Below are positions 44,504 through 56,939 of a DNA stretch of 64,000 bases, one piece after another. Below the pieces are notes generated by a model. That model had not been told where the DNA came from and searched no databases. It saw only the letters and a program-made list of their open reading frames with translations. Each line of letters starts with the position of its first letter. Within the stretch, counting starts at the first letter, position 1. A program made the translations under genes and the position numbers. Where the stretch lies: the NCBI RefSeq assembly GCF_047468865.1, contig NZ_JBLGTV010000005.1, positions 147,293 through 211,292 of the forward strand, written 5' to 3'. Source of the stretch: Castellaniella hirudinis_A. Lineage in GTDB: Bacteria; Pseudomonadota; Gammaproteobacteria; Burkholderiales; Burkholderiaceae_B.

Positions 44504-45856
44504 TTACTTGGCCAATTTTTCAGCCGCTGCCTGCAACCCGCTGAGGATGCTGTCCGCCACGTGCGCGGGGAATCCGTCAGGCAACTGCGCACGAATCGTA
44601 TGCACGACCTCCGGGGTTTGGGCGACCATTTCGTCGAGCACCGCTTCGACGCCCCGACCGTCCGGCGCCATGATGCCGTGCACTGTCCCTACTGTCACCC
44701 AATGCCGTCGTGCAATGTCACGCATGACCCAATGTGCATTCTTGGAGCGTACCGCCATGGCCATCTTCGCTTTGAATGGGGATAGCTGGTTTGCTCCCGA
44801 GCCGATGACCGGGTAGGCGGAAAGTACATCGTATAGCGGCGCAAGTTCGTAGGCGCCCCTGGCGCGCAGGAAAATGCTGAAGTTCTTCGCATGGCCATCG
44901 GTGGCCCGCAGCATCCAGAACAGGACTTGGGCCTGGAAGAATGTGCGCTTGTCATGGACAGATTTGCTGGATGTGGCCAGCAATTCCATGATGGTGCGGA
45001 TGCCAGGCCCGCCGTCGGATTCGTACTTCAGGTGCGGCGGCGTCCCTGTTGCCTGGCACATGTCTTCTTGTGGCAGCCGCAGAAGCCACCGATTGCCTTG
45101 TTTACCCTCCCACCACCTGCGGTCGAAGCGCTCGACGGCAAGCGCCTTCATATCCTCGAACTCGACAACCTGTGTTTGTGCCGCTGGCAGACCATAGGCG
45201 TGCAAAATTCTGGAACATAGCCATTCGTTTTCCACTGACTCGCTCATGTCAAACCTGAAATTGCCGACCAAGCCCAGCGGCAACTTGAGGATGTGCGAAG
45301 TTGGCGTTGCCCCGCGGGGTAGATGCCATTGGCCGTTGAACCAAAGCAGTCCGGTCTTTTCCTGCGCACCCGCGATGGAAATTCGGAAATCATCTGCATC
45401 GAGGTCTCGGCCGTCCAGTGGTGCTGGCGTCAGGGCGCCGCGCAGCACACGAGCCACGCCCGTATTGTCCAACGGCGTGGCGTTTACCGCTTCAACGCCT
45501 TGGGGTGGGGCGTCATCGGGAAGTATTTGTAATGCGCCTGCGCAGTCCCGCCCGACTTCGGCCAGCAACGCGAAGGCCTGCGTCGAGCCCGCCTGAAACC
45601 GGCGCGCAATGCGTTCGCGAATGGTCTTGCTGTCTGGGAGCAGGTTTTCAAAGTAGGCTCGTACAGCATCGCCGCGGTGCGGCTGGTTGCCTGGAGTAAA
45701 CGGCAGGGATAGAGATAGCGGTCGGCCTTGTTCGGAGGCCACCCAGCCGTCGTCATACTGCAGCATCTCGCTCGTATGGGGATGCACGCGCCAAGTGCCG
45801 ACGAAAGCGTTGTTCATCCAAAGATACAGAGTCCGTGTGTGTGAGCGCCTTCCCAT
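44504..45856 (-). CDS. hipA: HipA-type serine/threonine kinase toxin
   Basis: A 450-residue HipA. N-terminal HipA_N (LYLWMNNAFVGTWRV; LPFTPGNQPHRGDAVRAYFENLLPDS), the ATP loop ISIAGAQEKTGLLW, the catalytic loop TDGHAKNFSIFL (D and N) and the metal-binding LAPLYDVLSAYP. Family members phosphorylate aminoacyl-tRNA synthetases and induce persistence. The start at 45856, 7 bp after the hipB stop, is chosen over a longer frame overlapping hipB. Confidence 0.9.
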   Translation of the reverse strand: MGRRSHTRTLYLWMNNAFVGTWRVHPHTSEMLQYDDGWVASEQGRPLSLSLPFTPGNQPHRGDAVRAYFENLLPDSKTIRERIARRFQAGSTQAFALLAEVGRDCAGALQILPDDAPPQGVEAVNATPLDNTGVARVLRGALTPAPLDGRDLDADDFRISIAGAQEKTGLLWFNGQWHLPRGATPTSHILKLPLGLVGNFRFDMSESVENEWLCSRILHAYGLPAAQTQVVEFEDMKALAVERFDRRWWEGKQGNRWLLRLPQEDMCQATGTPPHLKYESDGGPGIRTIMELLATSSKSVHDKRTFFQAQVLFWMLRATDGHAKNFSIFLRARGAYELAPLYDVLSAYPVIGSGANQLSPFKAKMAMAVRSKNAHWVMRDIARRHWVTVGTVHGIMAPDGRGVEAVLDEMVAQTPEVVHTIRAQLPDGFPAHVADSILSGLQAAAEKLAK

Positions 45857-45863
45857 GTCACAC

Positions 45864-46127
45864 TCACCAGTCGGGAGCGGTTGATGGCGGTTTGGGTGTG
45901 TGTGGGGCACCGCTTTGACGCAGCACGATTTCTACCCCGAGTGCGCTCAACAGCGTCAGTAGTCGGCCAGCACTGACTTTTTCTGCATTGCGCTCCAGAG
46001 AGGAAAGCGTCTGCTGTGTGACGCCCAGTCGGCTTGCGAGGTCAGCTTGCGTGAAACCGGCTTGCTTTCGGAATGCTTGCAACAGCAGGGGAAGCTGCTC
46101 CGCGGTGCGGATTGTGAAGTCTGACAT
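45864..46127 (-). CDS. hipB: HipB-type XRE antitoxin
   Basis: An 87-residue protein with a Cro/CI helix-turn-helix (LLLQAFRKQAGFTQADLASRLGVTQQTLSSLERNAEKVSAGRLL). It binds the operator upstream and the HipA toxin. First gene of hipBA. Confidence 0.9.
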   Translation of the reverse strand: MSDFTIRTAEQLPLLLQAFRKQAGFTQADLASRLGVTQQTLSSLERNAEKVSAGRLLTLLSALGVEIVLRQSGAPHTPKPPSTAPDW

Positions 46128-46138
46128 ACAAACCTCTC

Positions 46139-46174
46139 TTTGTATTTCCAGTATACAAATTTTACTTTGTAAAA
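46139..46174. promoter_or_regulatory. hipBA operator palindromes
   Basis: Two inverted repeats just upstream of hipB: TTTGTA/TACAAA (46139-46144, 46154-46159) and TTTTAC/GTAAAA (46160-46165, 46169-46174). They are well placed for HipB autorepression. Confidence 0.6.
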
Positions 46175-46325
46175 CGACGATATGCAACTGGCGAGATAAG
46201 AAAAATACAGTCCATAAATTGTATTTTATATTTACAGTCTATGGTTTGTGGAAGGGTGAATCAGCAGAAAGTGGGCATTTATCTTTGGCTGTTCTTCGTG
46301 GGTTTTAGAAAGAGGTGAAGTCGCT

Positions 46326-47101
46326 CTAACCGTGGCGCAGCGGATGGTGCGAGGCCAGCAGGATGCGCACCCGGCGGGTATTGCGCACGATCGCCGCACC
46401 GATTTTCAGCAAACGCACCCGGATGGTCGCGGCGCTGGCACGTTCCAGCTCGGTGCCTTTGAGTGCCACCTCGCGCAGACGCTGCATCAGCGTATAAGCC
46501 AGCGCGGCCAGCAGCAGCCGGAACTGATTGGCGAGGAACCGGTGGCAGCTGGCACGCGTGCCAAACAGATCGAACTGGGCTTCCTTGATGCGGTTCTCGG
46601 CTTCGCCTCGGGCACAGTACAGTCGCTCGTACAACTGCATGGCATCCGAGCCCGCAATGTTGGTGACCACGAAGCGCGGATTGGCGCCCTGGGCGCCGTA
46701 TTCCAGGCGATGACAATGATGTACTGCACGTCGCTGCGTTCGCACCAGCGGATCAGCCGCTGGCGGCAAAAGCCCGAGTCGCCCCGGATGATGATCCGCA
46801 TGCATCAGCAAGTCGGCGCGCAAGGTATCGTGATCGTTCAGGTCTTCGTAGCCGCAGCACAGGCCGTACAGGCGTTGGGCCAGCATGTCGTGCAGGCGAT
46901 GCTGAATACGACCGGCTGCTCGGCGCTCGGTCAGCGCTCGGTCAGCGCACGGGCCGCCATGCGCGACAGGCCCGTGCGGGCGTCAATCTGGCGCAGCGGC
47001 ATCAGCCCGCCGTCTGAACTGAGGTCTCCACCCTCGAAATTCGCTTCCAGATGGCGCCGCCCGAGGCGCCCAAAATCCAGTTGTTCAGTGGTACGATTTG
47101 G
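46326..47101 (-). pseudogene. IS1380-family transposase, decayed
   Basis: Pieces of one IS1380-type transposase in three reading frames. N-terminal EQLDFGRLGRR and GGDLSSDGGLMPLRQIDARTG (to about 46930); LHDMLAQRLYGLCCGYEDLNDHD (46800-46890); IIIRGDSGFCRQRLIRW in another frame (46715-46801); and C-terminal NPRFVVTNIAG, RGEAENRIKEAQFDLFG and SCHRFLANQFRLLL. An 11-bp tandem duplication (46925-46946) and two internal deletions (near 46800 and 46711) explain the frame changes. Only about 250 of the family's roughly 440 residues remain. I could not identify terminal inverted repeats. Confidence 0.85.
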
Positions 47102-47372
47102 TATCGGCGATTCTTTTTGGTTGTGTGGCGTGAGAACCAATAACCATAAGCCCTCGGGCAAGAATTGCCTATCCCTTTTTATGGGCTTGACGAAATTTCC
47201 AGGTTGGCGAAGCCGGGCTACTCGTACGCAAAAGCGTCGCAACCAAGCTGCCCTTTCTGTGCACCGGTCCAAACGCAGGCCCCGCCAAACTCACCGCAGC
47301 GTTAGCCATGGGTGTCGTGCTGATGGATCAAGAAGCGTTTGGCTGGATGCTGGCGACGGGGGAAATTCCAGT

Positions 47373-47708
47373 TTGAGAAAAAAATTCCATGTCGTATTCC
47401 TAGCGCTCCCTTTGCTTGTTTTCTCAGCTCAAACCTGGGCGGCCAATCAACCCTGCTCTGGGAAAAAGGGTGGCATCTCGCACTGCCAGGGAAAGACGTT
47501 CGTTTGTAACGACGGGTCGGTCAGCGCATCCAAACGAAGCTGTTCCGCAGGCAATGCCGGGGGTAATGGTTTTGCGCCGGTCAGCAAGGGCAAAGAGGGC
47601 CAGGCTACTGGCCACTGCACTTGCAATAGCGGGTCTTACTGTACTGGCCCCAGAGGCGGGCAGTTTTGCTATTCAGCCAGCGGCGCAAAAAGCTATTTAA
47701 GGAAATGA
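47373..47708 (+). CDS. Small cysteine-rich secreted protein (YdcA-like)
   Basis: A 111-residue protein beginning at TTG with GGGGGAAA upstream. A signal peptide ends TWAA near residue 24. The mature part has eight cysteines (PCSGKKGG, SHCQGKTFVCNDGS, SCSAGNAGG, HCTCNSGSYCTG, FCYSASGA) and is likely disulphide-knotted. It resembles small YdcA-type proteins carried on plasmids and islands; function unknown. Confidence 0.6.
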   Translation: MRKKFHVVFLALPLLVFSAQTWAANQPCSGKKGGISHCQGKTFVCNDGSVSASKRSCSAGNAGGNGFAPVSKGKEGQATGHCTCNSGSYCTGPRGGQFCYSASGAKSYLRK

Positions 47709-47757
47709 TGGTGATAAGCGAAAAATCCAGGCGGGTGATTTAATCAGCATTTTTTGA

Positions 47758-48015
47758 CAGTATTCTGCCGCCAAAAAATTACAAACAAGGTGCCGGGAAT
47801 GCGGCGCAGAAGGCTGGGACGTATACACCAGGGGGGATGGTCAGCACCAGGTGCTGCCTTCTGGCACCGATGGCGCGATTCACTTGAGCCGGTACGGGGT
47901 GGACATCATCAGCATGCGTTGCAGAAACTGCGGCAACATCCGCTTGTTCGATTTGGGAATGGTTCTGCAATGGGCTGAAAATCAATTGCAAACAGGTGGC
48001 CTCGATGGCAAATAA
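47758..48015 (+). pseudogene. Zinc-ribbon protein lacking a start codon
   Basis: An open frame whose translation has two CxxC knuckles (RCRECGAEGWD and MRCRNCGNIRLF) and ends GLDGK, a convincing zinc-ribbon protein of about 75 residues. No ATG, GTG or TTG lies in frame before the first knuckle; the frame is closed by TGA at 47755. A TTG at 47754 lies in the frame next to it, and a run of six A's (47773-47778) could be a frameshift. It overlaps the next gene by 11 bp, suggesting former coupling. Confidence 0.5.
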
Positions 48016-48268
48016 CGTTGTTTCTTTGTTCGGCCAAGCCGATCCGCTGCAAGTTGTTGCGCCAGGGGGTGGCGGCGGCGATAATGGGCACATGGAAGCT
48101 CGTGTCGCAAAACTTGAAGCCGCTGTCGAACACATCCAGCGCGATATATCAGACATCCGGGTAGACATCCGTCAGATGCGCGGGGACATGCGCACCCAAT
48201 TTTACTGGATCATTGGCGGTTTCGCAGCGATGCTGGCGGTCATGGCCAAGGGCTTTGGCTGGCTTTAA
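48005..48268 (+). CDS. Coiled-coil/single-membrane-segment phage-type protein
   Basis: An 87-residue protein. After a glycine-rich stretch comes an amphipathic coiled coil (MEARVAKLEAAVEHIQRDISDIRVDIRQMRGDMR) and a C-terminal membrane helix (FYWIIGGFAAMLAVMAKG). The layout matches XhlA-like/holin-associated phage proteins. AGGTGG lies 5 bases before the ATG. Confidence 0.6.
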   Translation: MANNVVSLFGQADPLQVVAPGGGGGDNGHMEARVAKLEAAVEHIQRDISDIRVDIRQMRGDMRTQFYWIIGGFAAMLAVMAKGFGWL

Positions 48269-48456
48269 TCTTCGGCCTGCCCGTTTTCTTCAGCCGCCCC
48301 CTCATCATCCCCCCCCATTCGCCCCAACTCCAGGGCCGTTGTCAGGCCCTGATCGTTGATCGTGTGGCGCAGGCTTTTGATCAGCCACTGGATATCGTTG
48401 ATGACCGCGTGGGTGCGCGGCAATTCCAGCAGCCCATCGTGATCCGACAGGGTCAA
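48265..48456 (-). pseudogene. C-terminal fragment of a phage protein
   Basis: 63 codons on the minus strand (LSDHDGLLELPRTHAVINDIQWLIKSLRHTINDQGLTTALELG) that look like the end of a phage baseplate/tail-associated protein, with an acidic tail. The N-terminal part is missing; the frame is cut at about 48456, where an unrelated plus-strand fragment begins. Confidence 0.4.
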
Positions 48457-48695
48457 ATACCCCGACGACTACGCCGAGGCCAACCGTGGATCGTTTCTGA
48501 TGCACGGCGCGTCCGACCAGGTGCACCGCGAGCACATTGGCAACGCCGTGCCACGCTGCACCGCCCGGGCCATCGGTAAGGAGATCGGCCGCACCATCCT
48601 GCTGGCCCGCACGGGCAAGACCTTTCAGCTGTCCTGCACGCCGATCTGGGTGCGGCCCGTGGCCGAGGCTATCGCGGTGCGCGGTTGGGGGCCTC

Positions 48696-48715
<20 letters not shown>
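48455..48715 (+). pseudogene. C-terminal stub of a cytosine-5 DNA methyltransferase
   Basis: The frame reads KYPDDYAEANRGSF, then HREHIGNAVPRCTARAIGKEIGRTILL, the conserved C-terminal motif (GNAVP) of C5-methyltransferases. All catalytic motifs are absent, so it is a truncated remnant. The break at about 48455 coincides with the end of the opposite-strand phage fragment. Confidence 0.7.
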
Positions 48716-48980
<265 letters not shown>

Positions 48981-49048
48981 TCTGAAGAACTAAACTATAA
49001 CATAGTCTGCAAAAATAATGCAAGCAAAGCTTTGGAGTTCACGATAAA

Positions 49049-49693
49049 ATGATGGCAACGGAAATCTTGCGGGTATTAGAAACCGCCTTGTTGTGTGCGG
49101 ATGCACCGTTATCCATTGTGCAGATGCGCAGTCTCTTTGAAGACACCGTTTCCGGGGACGACCTGCGTCGCCATCTGGCTGCCCTGCAGCTCGATTGGCA
49201 AGAACGCGGCTTGCAGCTGGTGCAGTTGGCCGGCGGCTGGCGGTTCCAAAGCCGTCCCGATATGCAGCGTTATCTTGGGCGCCTTCATCCAGAAAAGCCC
49301 CCTCGTTATTCCCGTGCACTGCTCGAAACCCTGGCCATTGTCGCGTGGCGCCAGCCCGTTACCCGGGGCGACATCGAGGACATTCGCGGGGTGACCGTTT
49401 CGGCGCAGATCATCCGCACCCTCGAAGACCGGGGCTGGGTTGAAACCCTGGGATACCGGGATGCGCCGGGGCGGCCCGCTTTGCTGGGCACGACACGCCG
49501 TTTTCTGGATGACCTGGGCCTGCGGGCGCTGGACGAACTGCCCGCCCTGGACGATCAGTCCGCGGAGCGCGCCCTGGGGGCACTGCCCCTGGATGAACCC
49601 TCGATCTCACAATTAGAACCTCAAGGAATCACCGAACTCCATGACAGCAGAACACGAAGTGACGCCTCAGGCGACCCCGGAGACCGCCGCTAA
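49049..49693 (+). CDS. scpB: Segregation and condensation protein B
   Basis: A 214-residue ScpB with two winged-helix domains (RVLETALLCADAPLSIVQMRSLF; YSRALLETLAIVAWRQPVTRGDIEDIRGVTVSAQIIRTLEDRGWVETLG). It partners ScpA/SMC in chromosome condensation. The end overlaps rluB by 53 bp, an unusually long overlap. Confidence 0.93.
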   Translation: MMATEILRVLETALLCADAPLSIVQMRSLFEDTVSGDDLRRHLAALQLDWQERGLQLVQLAGGWRFQSRPDMQRYLGRLHPEKPPRYSRALLETLAIVAWRQPVTRGDIEDIRGVTVSAQIIRTLEDRGWVETLGYRDAPGRPALLGTTRRFLDDLGLRALDELPALDDQSAERALGALPLDEPSISQLEPQGITELHDSRTRSDASGDPGDRR

Positions 49694-51236
49694 GTCATCG
49701 GCCCCGTCCGAAGATCGCCCCGCAGCGGCGCGATCCCGCGGCGGGCGCAAGTTGCGCACCCCCTTCCGGCGCCGGCGCGGCGATGCCCCGGCGGACGCCG
49801 CCGGTGCCGAACGCAGTCCCGAGCCGGATGCGGGCACCGCCGAAGAAGCCGACCGCGCCTTGGCTTACCTGAACGATCATCAGACTGCCCAGCGGCTGGA
49901 TGCGTATCTGCATAATGATGCCTTGATGCCCAAGCTGCACAAGGTGCTGGCCGAGGCCGGGGTGGGGTCGCGCCGCGACATGGAAGACCTTATCGTGGCG
50001 GGCCGGGTGTCGGTCAACGGCGAGCCCGCTCACGTGGGGCAGCGGGTGGGCCCCAACGACAAGGTGCGGGTCAATGGCCGGCTGGTGTCGCGCCCCAAGG
50101 CGGGCAAGCTGCCGCGCGTCATCCTGTACCACAAGCCGGCGGGCGAGATCGTCAGCCACGACGATCCCGGTGGCCGCGCCACCGTCTTTGCCCGCTTGCC
50201 GCGCATCCGCAGCGGCAAGTGGCTCTCGGTGGGGCGGCTGGATCTCAATACCGAGGGTCTGCTGATTTTCACCACCTCGGGTGAACTCGCCAACCGTTTG
50301 TCGCATCCCCGGTACGGGGCCGAACGCGAATACGCGGTGCGCGTGCTGGGCGAGCTCACCGACGAAAAGCAAACCGAGCTCACCCACGGCATCCAGCTCG
50401 AAGATGGCCCGGCGCAGTTCAATTCCCTGGAATACCTGGGCGGAGAAGGCAGCAACCGCTGGTATCGCGTCACCCTGTCCGAGGGTCGCAACCGCGAGGT
50501 TCGCCGCATGTTCCAGGCGGCCGGCGTGACCGTCAGCCGCTTGATTCGCACCCGCTTCGGCGAGGTCATCCTGCCCAGCAATTTGCGCCGTGGCCGCTGG
50601 GACGAGCTCGATGACCAACTGGTGGGCGGCCTGATGGTGCACCTGGGCCTGATCCGGGCCGTGGACGACGATGCCGACGAGCAGTCCGAGCGCCAGCCCT
50701 TGTCGCATGCCAGCGCCTTGCCGCCCGGCTTCGGCACGCCCGGCCAGAATGGCCAGAACGGCGCCCGATTCAACCGCCGGGGCCGTTTGTCGGGCGGGCG
50801 CCAGCAGGCCATCGACCCCTTCACCACGGGCTTGCTGATCAGCGGCGGGCTGGCCAATGGTCATCCCGATGCGGGTCGGGGCATGGACGTCGACGGCCAC
50901 AAGCCGCGCGGCAATAAAAAGCCGCAGGGCGCGCGTCCGGCTAAGCCGGCCCGGGCGGCAGGGTCGGCGGCGAAAAAATCCGCGCCGCCCAAGGCTGCGG
51001 CGGCGCAGGCGGCAAAGCCGCACAAAGCCAAGGGACACAAGGCCAAGGCTGTGGCGCGGCAAGACGGGGCCGCCACCCAGCCGCCGGCGCCGAAGGCGGT
51101 CAAGCCCCCCAAGCCTCAGGCCAAAAAGCCTGGCCGCCGGCCCGGCAAGCCTCGGGGTCAGGGGGGCGGCGAGCACCAGCCACAGGGGGCGCACGCGCAC
51201 GAGTCCCAACTGGCCCGCCTGGGGCGTGGACGTTGA
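49641..51236 (+). CDS. rluB: 23S rRNA pseudouridine synthase RluB
   Basis: A 531-residue protein. Residues 1-85 are basic and disordered; then S4 domain (KLHKVLAEAGVGSRRDMEDLIVAGRVSVNG), and the RsuA/RluB catalytic domain with the active-site Asp in SVGRLDLNTEGLLIFT and EGRNREVRRMF. The last 180 residues are a low-complexity Lys/Ala/Pro tail, much longer than in E. coli (291 residues). It makes pseudouridine 2605 in 23S rRNA. The start inside scpB has AAGGAA upstream. Confidence 0.92.
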   Translation: MTAEHEVTPQATPETAAKSSAPSEDRPAAARSRGGRKLRTPFRRRRGDAPADAAGAERSPEPDAGTAEEADRALAYLNDHQTAQRLDAYLHNDALMPKLHKVLAEAGVGSRRDMEDLIVAGRVSVNGEPAHVGQRVGPNDKVRVNGRLVSRPKAGKLPRVILYHKPAGEIVSHDDPGGRATVFARLPRIRSGKWLSVGRLDLNTEGLLIFTTSGELANRLSHPRYGAEREYAVRVLGELTDEKQTELTHGIQLEDGPAQFNSLEYLGGEGSNRWYRVTLSEGRNREVRRMFQAAGVTVSRLIRTRFGEVILPSNLRRGRWDELDDQLVGGLMVHLGLIRAVDDDADEQSERQPLSHASALPPGFGTPGQNGQNGARFNRRGRLSGGRQQAIDPFTTGLLISGGLANGHPDAGRGMDVDGHKPRGNKKPQGARPAKPARAAGSAAKKSAPPKAAAAQAAKPHKAKGHKAKAVARQDGAATQPPAPKAVKPPKPQAKKPGRRPGKPRGQGGGEHQPQGAHAHESQLARLGRGR

Positions 51237-51271
51237 AATTAAAAAAACCTGATGTCCACAACAAATGCTGT

Positions 51272-51443
51272 TATAATCTAAGGCTTTACAGCATTTTGTG
51301 CTGTGCCCAAGGAAACCTGCGGTGCATTGTGGCGGCTTTTGGTGTTGCCCGGTGCTGTGCGCAGGTTTTCGGCGATTCTTCAGACCGTCTTGCGGCACAG
51401 GCCGCAGGGCCTACCAAGGGCTGCTGGACAGCCCCTTTTTTTT
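51272..51443 (+). promoter_or_regulatory. rimP-nusA-infB promoter, leader RNA and terminator
   Basis: TATAAT at 51272-51277 marks the promoter (weak -35). The roughly 165-base leader has complementary segments and ends with a rho-independent terminator GGGCTG/CAGCCC plus eight Ts (51418-51443), 8 bases before the rimP ATG. A complete terminator here suggests attenuation of the operon, perhaps involving NusA or termination factors. There is no gene in 51237-51450. Confidence 0.65.
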
Positions 51444-51450
51444 GGATTTT

Positions 51451-51921
51451 ATGGCGGATATCTTTGCAGTCACCCAGCAGGCTTTGCTGGGGTTCGATGT
51501 GGAACTGGTCGATGTGGAACGCGCGCCTCTGGGGCTTTTGCGTGTCACGATTGATCGTCCCGGCGGGGTGCGCATCGAGGATTGCGAACAGGTTTCGCAC
51601 CAGCTGTCGCACGCCTTCGAGGTCGAGAACATCGACTACAAACGCCTGGAAGTCAGTTCCCCCGGGGTGGATCGGCCGTTGCGCCGCCTGGCGGATTACG
51701 TCCGCTTTGCCGGCCAGCGCGTCCAGATCCGCCTGCGCGAACCCGTCCAGTCGCGTAAGGCCTTCACCGGCATTTTGCAGGTTGAAGGCACCGAAACCCC
51801 CGTCCTCAGTCTGGCATACGAAGATCAGGCAGGGCAGCCCCAGACGCTGCCGTTTTCTTTTGACGATGTGGACCGGGCCAACCTGGACCCCGTCCTCGAT
51901 TTCAAAGGTAAGAAGCGATGA
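51451..51921 (+). CDS. rimP: Ribosome maturation factor RimP
   Basis: A 156-residue RimP: LGFDVELVDVERAPLGLLRVTIDRPGGVRIEDCEQVSHQLS, then YKRLEVSSPGVDRPLRR and GQRVQIRLREPV. It assists 30S assembly. It overlaps nusA as ATGA. No strong ribosome site is visible because the terminator's T-run occupies the region. Confidence 0.94.
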   Translation: MADIFAVTQQALLGFDVELVDVERAPLGLLRVTIDRPGGVRIEDCEQVSHQLSHAFEVENIDYKRLEVSSPGVDRPLRRLADYVRFAGQRVQIRLREPVQSRKAFTGILQVEGTETPVLSLAYEDQAGQPQTLPFSFDDVDRANLDPVLDFKGKKR

Positions 51922-53402
51922 GTCGCGAAATTCTTCTATTGGTCGACGCCTTGGCGCGTGAAAAAAACGTCGAACGCGAAGTCGTTTTCGGGGCGCTCGA
52001 AGGCGCGCTGGCTTCGGCCATGAAAAAACGCTTCAAGGAAGACGTCGATATCCGCGTGGCGATCGACCGCCAGACCGGCGAACACGAAGGTTTTCGTCGT
52101 TGGCTGGTGGTGCCCGACGAGGCCGGGCTGCAAGAACCCGACGCGCAGGAACTCCTGACCGACGCGCAGGATATCGTGCCGGGCATCGAGATCGGCGAGT
52201 ATATCGAGCAGCCTCTCGAACCCATCGAGTTCGGCCGGATCGGGGCGCAGGCGGCCAAGCAGGCCATCCTGCAGAAAATCCGCGATGCCGAGCGCGAACA
52301 AGTGCTCAACGACTTCCTCGACCGGGGGGAAACCATTGTCGCGGGCACGGTCAAGCGCCTGGACAAGGGCGATGCCATCATTGAAATCGGCCGGGTCGAG
52401 GCCCGCTTGCCGCGTGCGGAAATGATCCCCAAGGAAAACATCCGCGCGGGCGACCGCGTGCGCGCCTGGGTGCTTAAAATTGACCATGCCGCGCGCGGCC
52501 AACAGGTCATCCTGTCGCGCACCGCCCCCGATTTCATCCGCGAACTCTTCGAGAACGAAGTCCCGGAAATCGAACAGGGCCTGCTTGAAATCAAAGCCGC
52601 CGCCCGCGATCCCGGCGTGCGTGCCAAAATCGCCGTGGTGGCTTACGATAAGCGTATCGACCCGATCGGCACTTGCGTGGGCATGCGTGGTTCGCGTGTT
52701 ACCGCCGTGCGCAACGAACTCGGCGGCGAACAGGTCGACATTGTCCTCTGGGCCGACGATCCCGCCGAATTCGTCATTGGCGCGCTGGCCCCCGCCCATG
52801 TCGAATCCATCCTGGTGGACGAGGAAAAACATGCCATGGACGTCGTGGTCGACGAAGAAAACCTGCCCAAGGCCATTGGTGCCCGGGGGCAGAACGTGCG
52901 CCTGGCATCCGAGCTCACCGGCTGGCAGATCAACATCATGACGCCCGAGGAAAGCCAGGATCGCCAGGATGCCGAGCGCACGGCCTTGCGCCATGCGTTC
53001 GTCACCCGCCTGGACGTGGACGAGGAAGTCGCCGACATCCTGATCGACGAAGGCTTTACGGGGCTGGAAGAAGTGGCCTATGTGCCCCTGCAAGAATTGC
53101 TGGATATCGAAGCCTTCGACGAGGAAACGGTCAACGAACTGCGCACCCGCGCGCGCAACGCCCTGCTGACCGAAGCCATCGCCCAGGAGGAGCGCGTCCA
53201 GACCGCCCAGGATCTCCTCGAAATCCAGGGCATGGATGCCGCACTGGTGGCCAAGCTGGCGGAAAACCATATCGTCACCCTGGACGATCTGGCCGAACTG
53301 GCCGCGGACGAACTGGCCGAGATCACGGGGCTGCCGGAAGACGCCGCCAGCGACATGATCATGCAGGCGCGGGCCCACTGGTTTGAAGACGACGAGGCCT
53401 AG
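51918..53402 (+). CDS. nusA: Transcription termination/antitermination protein NusA
   Basis: A 494-residue NusA: N-terminal RNA polymerase-binding domain (residues 1-125), S1 (GETIVAGTVKRLDKGDAIIEIGRVEARLPRAEM), KH1/KH2 (GTCVGMRGSRVTAVRNELGGEQVDIVLW; LPKAIGARGQNVRLASELTGWQI), and two C-terminal acidic repeats as in E. coli. Modulates pausing and termination. Confidence 0.96.
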   Translation: MSREILLLVDALAREKNVEREVVFGALEGALASAMKKRFKEDVDIRVAIDRQTGEHEGFRRWLVVPDEAGLQEPDAQELLTDAQDIVPGIEIGEYIEQPLEPIEFGRIGAQAAKQAILQKIRDAEREQVLNDFLDRGETIVAGTVKRLDKGDAIIEIGRVEARLPRAEMIPKENIRAGDRVRAWVLKIDHAARGQQVILSRTAPDFIRELFENEVPEIEQGLLEIKAAARDPGVRAKIAVVAYDKRIDPIGTCVGMRGSRVTAVRNELGGEQVDIVLWADDPAEFVIGALAPAHVESILVDEEKHAMDVVVDEENLPKAIGARGQNVRLASELTGWQINIMTPEESQDRQDAERTALRHAFVTRLDVDEEVADILIDEGFTGLEEVAYVPLQELLDIEAFDEETVNELRTRARNALLTEAIAQEERVQTAQDLLEIQGMDAALVAKLAENHIVTLDDLAELAADELAEITGLPEDAASDMIMQARAHWFEDDEA

Positions 53403-53456
53403 CCTCCGGTCTCATCAGCCCCGCCGCCCCATTAACGAAGTCAAAGAGAGAGTCGA

Positions 53457-56474
<3,018 letters not shown>

Positions 56475-56488
56475 GGGCAGGGATCATC

Positions 56489-56899
56489 ATGGGCCGTCAT
56501 CAATCCAAACCCAATCCCAGTCGCAATACGCGCCTGGCCGATCAAATCCAAAAGGATCTGGCCGGCCTGGTGCAACGCGAACTGGACATCGCGCAGGCCG
56601 GGCTCATCACCCTGACCGGGGTGGAGCTGTCTGCCGATTATGCCCACGCCAAGGTGTATTTCACCGTGCTGGGGGCCGAGCCCGATACCGCTGCCAAGGC
56701 CCTGAACGACAAGGCCGGCTGGCTGCATTCGCAGTTGTTCAAGCTGCTGCACATCCACACGGTTCCCACCCTGCGCTTCTTCCACGATGCGCACCTGGCA
56801 CGCGGGATCGAACTCTCCCAGCTCATCGACCGGGCCAATCGTCCCCAGGCAGGCGCCTCGGACATCCCCGAACTCGAACACCCGGACGACCAGCCCTGA
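56489..56899 (+). CDS. rbfA: Ribosome-binding factor A
   Basis: A 136-residue RbfA with the KH-like fold (RNTRLADQIQKDLAGLVQRELD; LSADYAHAKVYFTVLG; PTLRFFHDAHLARGIELSQLIDRA). Cold-shock 30S maturation factor. It starts 14 bp after infB. Confidence 0.95.
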   Translation: MGRHQSKPNPSRNTRLADQIQKDLAGLVQRELDIAQAGLITLTGVELSADYAHAKVYFTVLGAEPDTAAKALNDKAGWLHSQLFKLLHIHTVPTLRFFHDAHLARGIELSQLIDRANRPQAGASDIPELEHPDDQP

Positions 56900-56939
56900 T
56901 CGGGCGGTCGTCACTCATCTTTTTAAAACGGATAGAACG

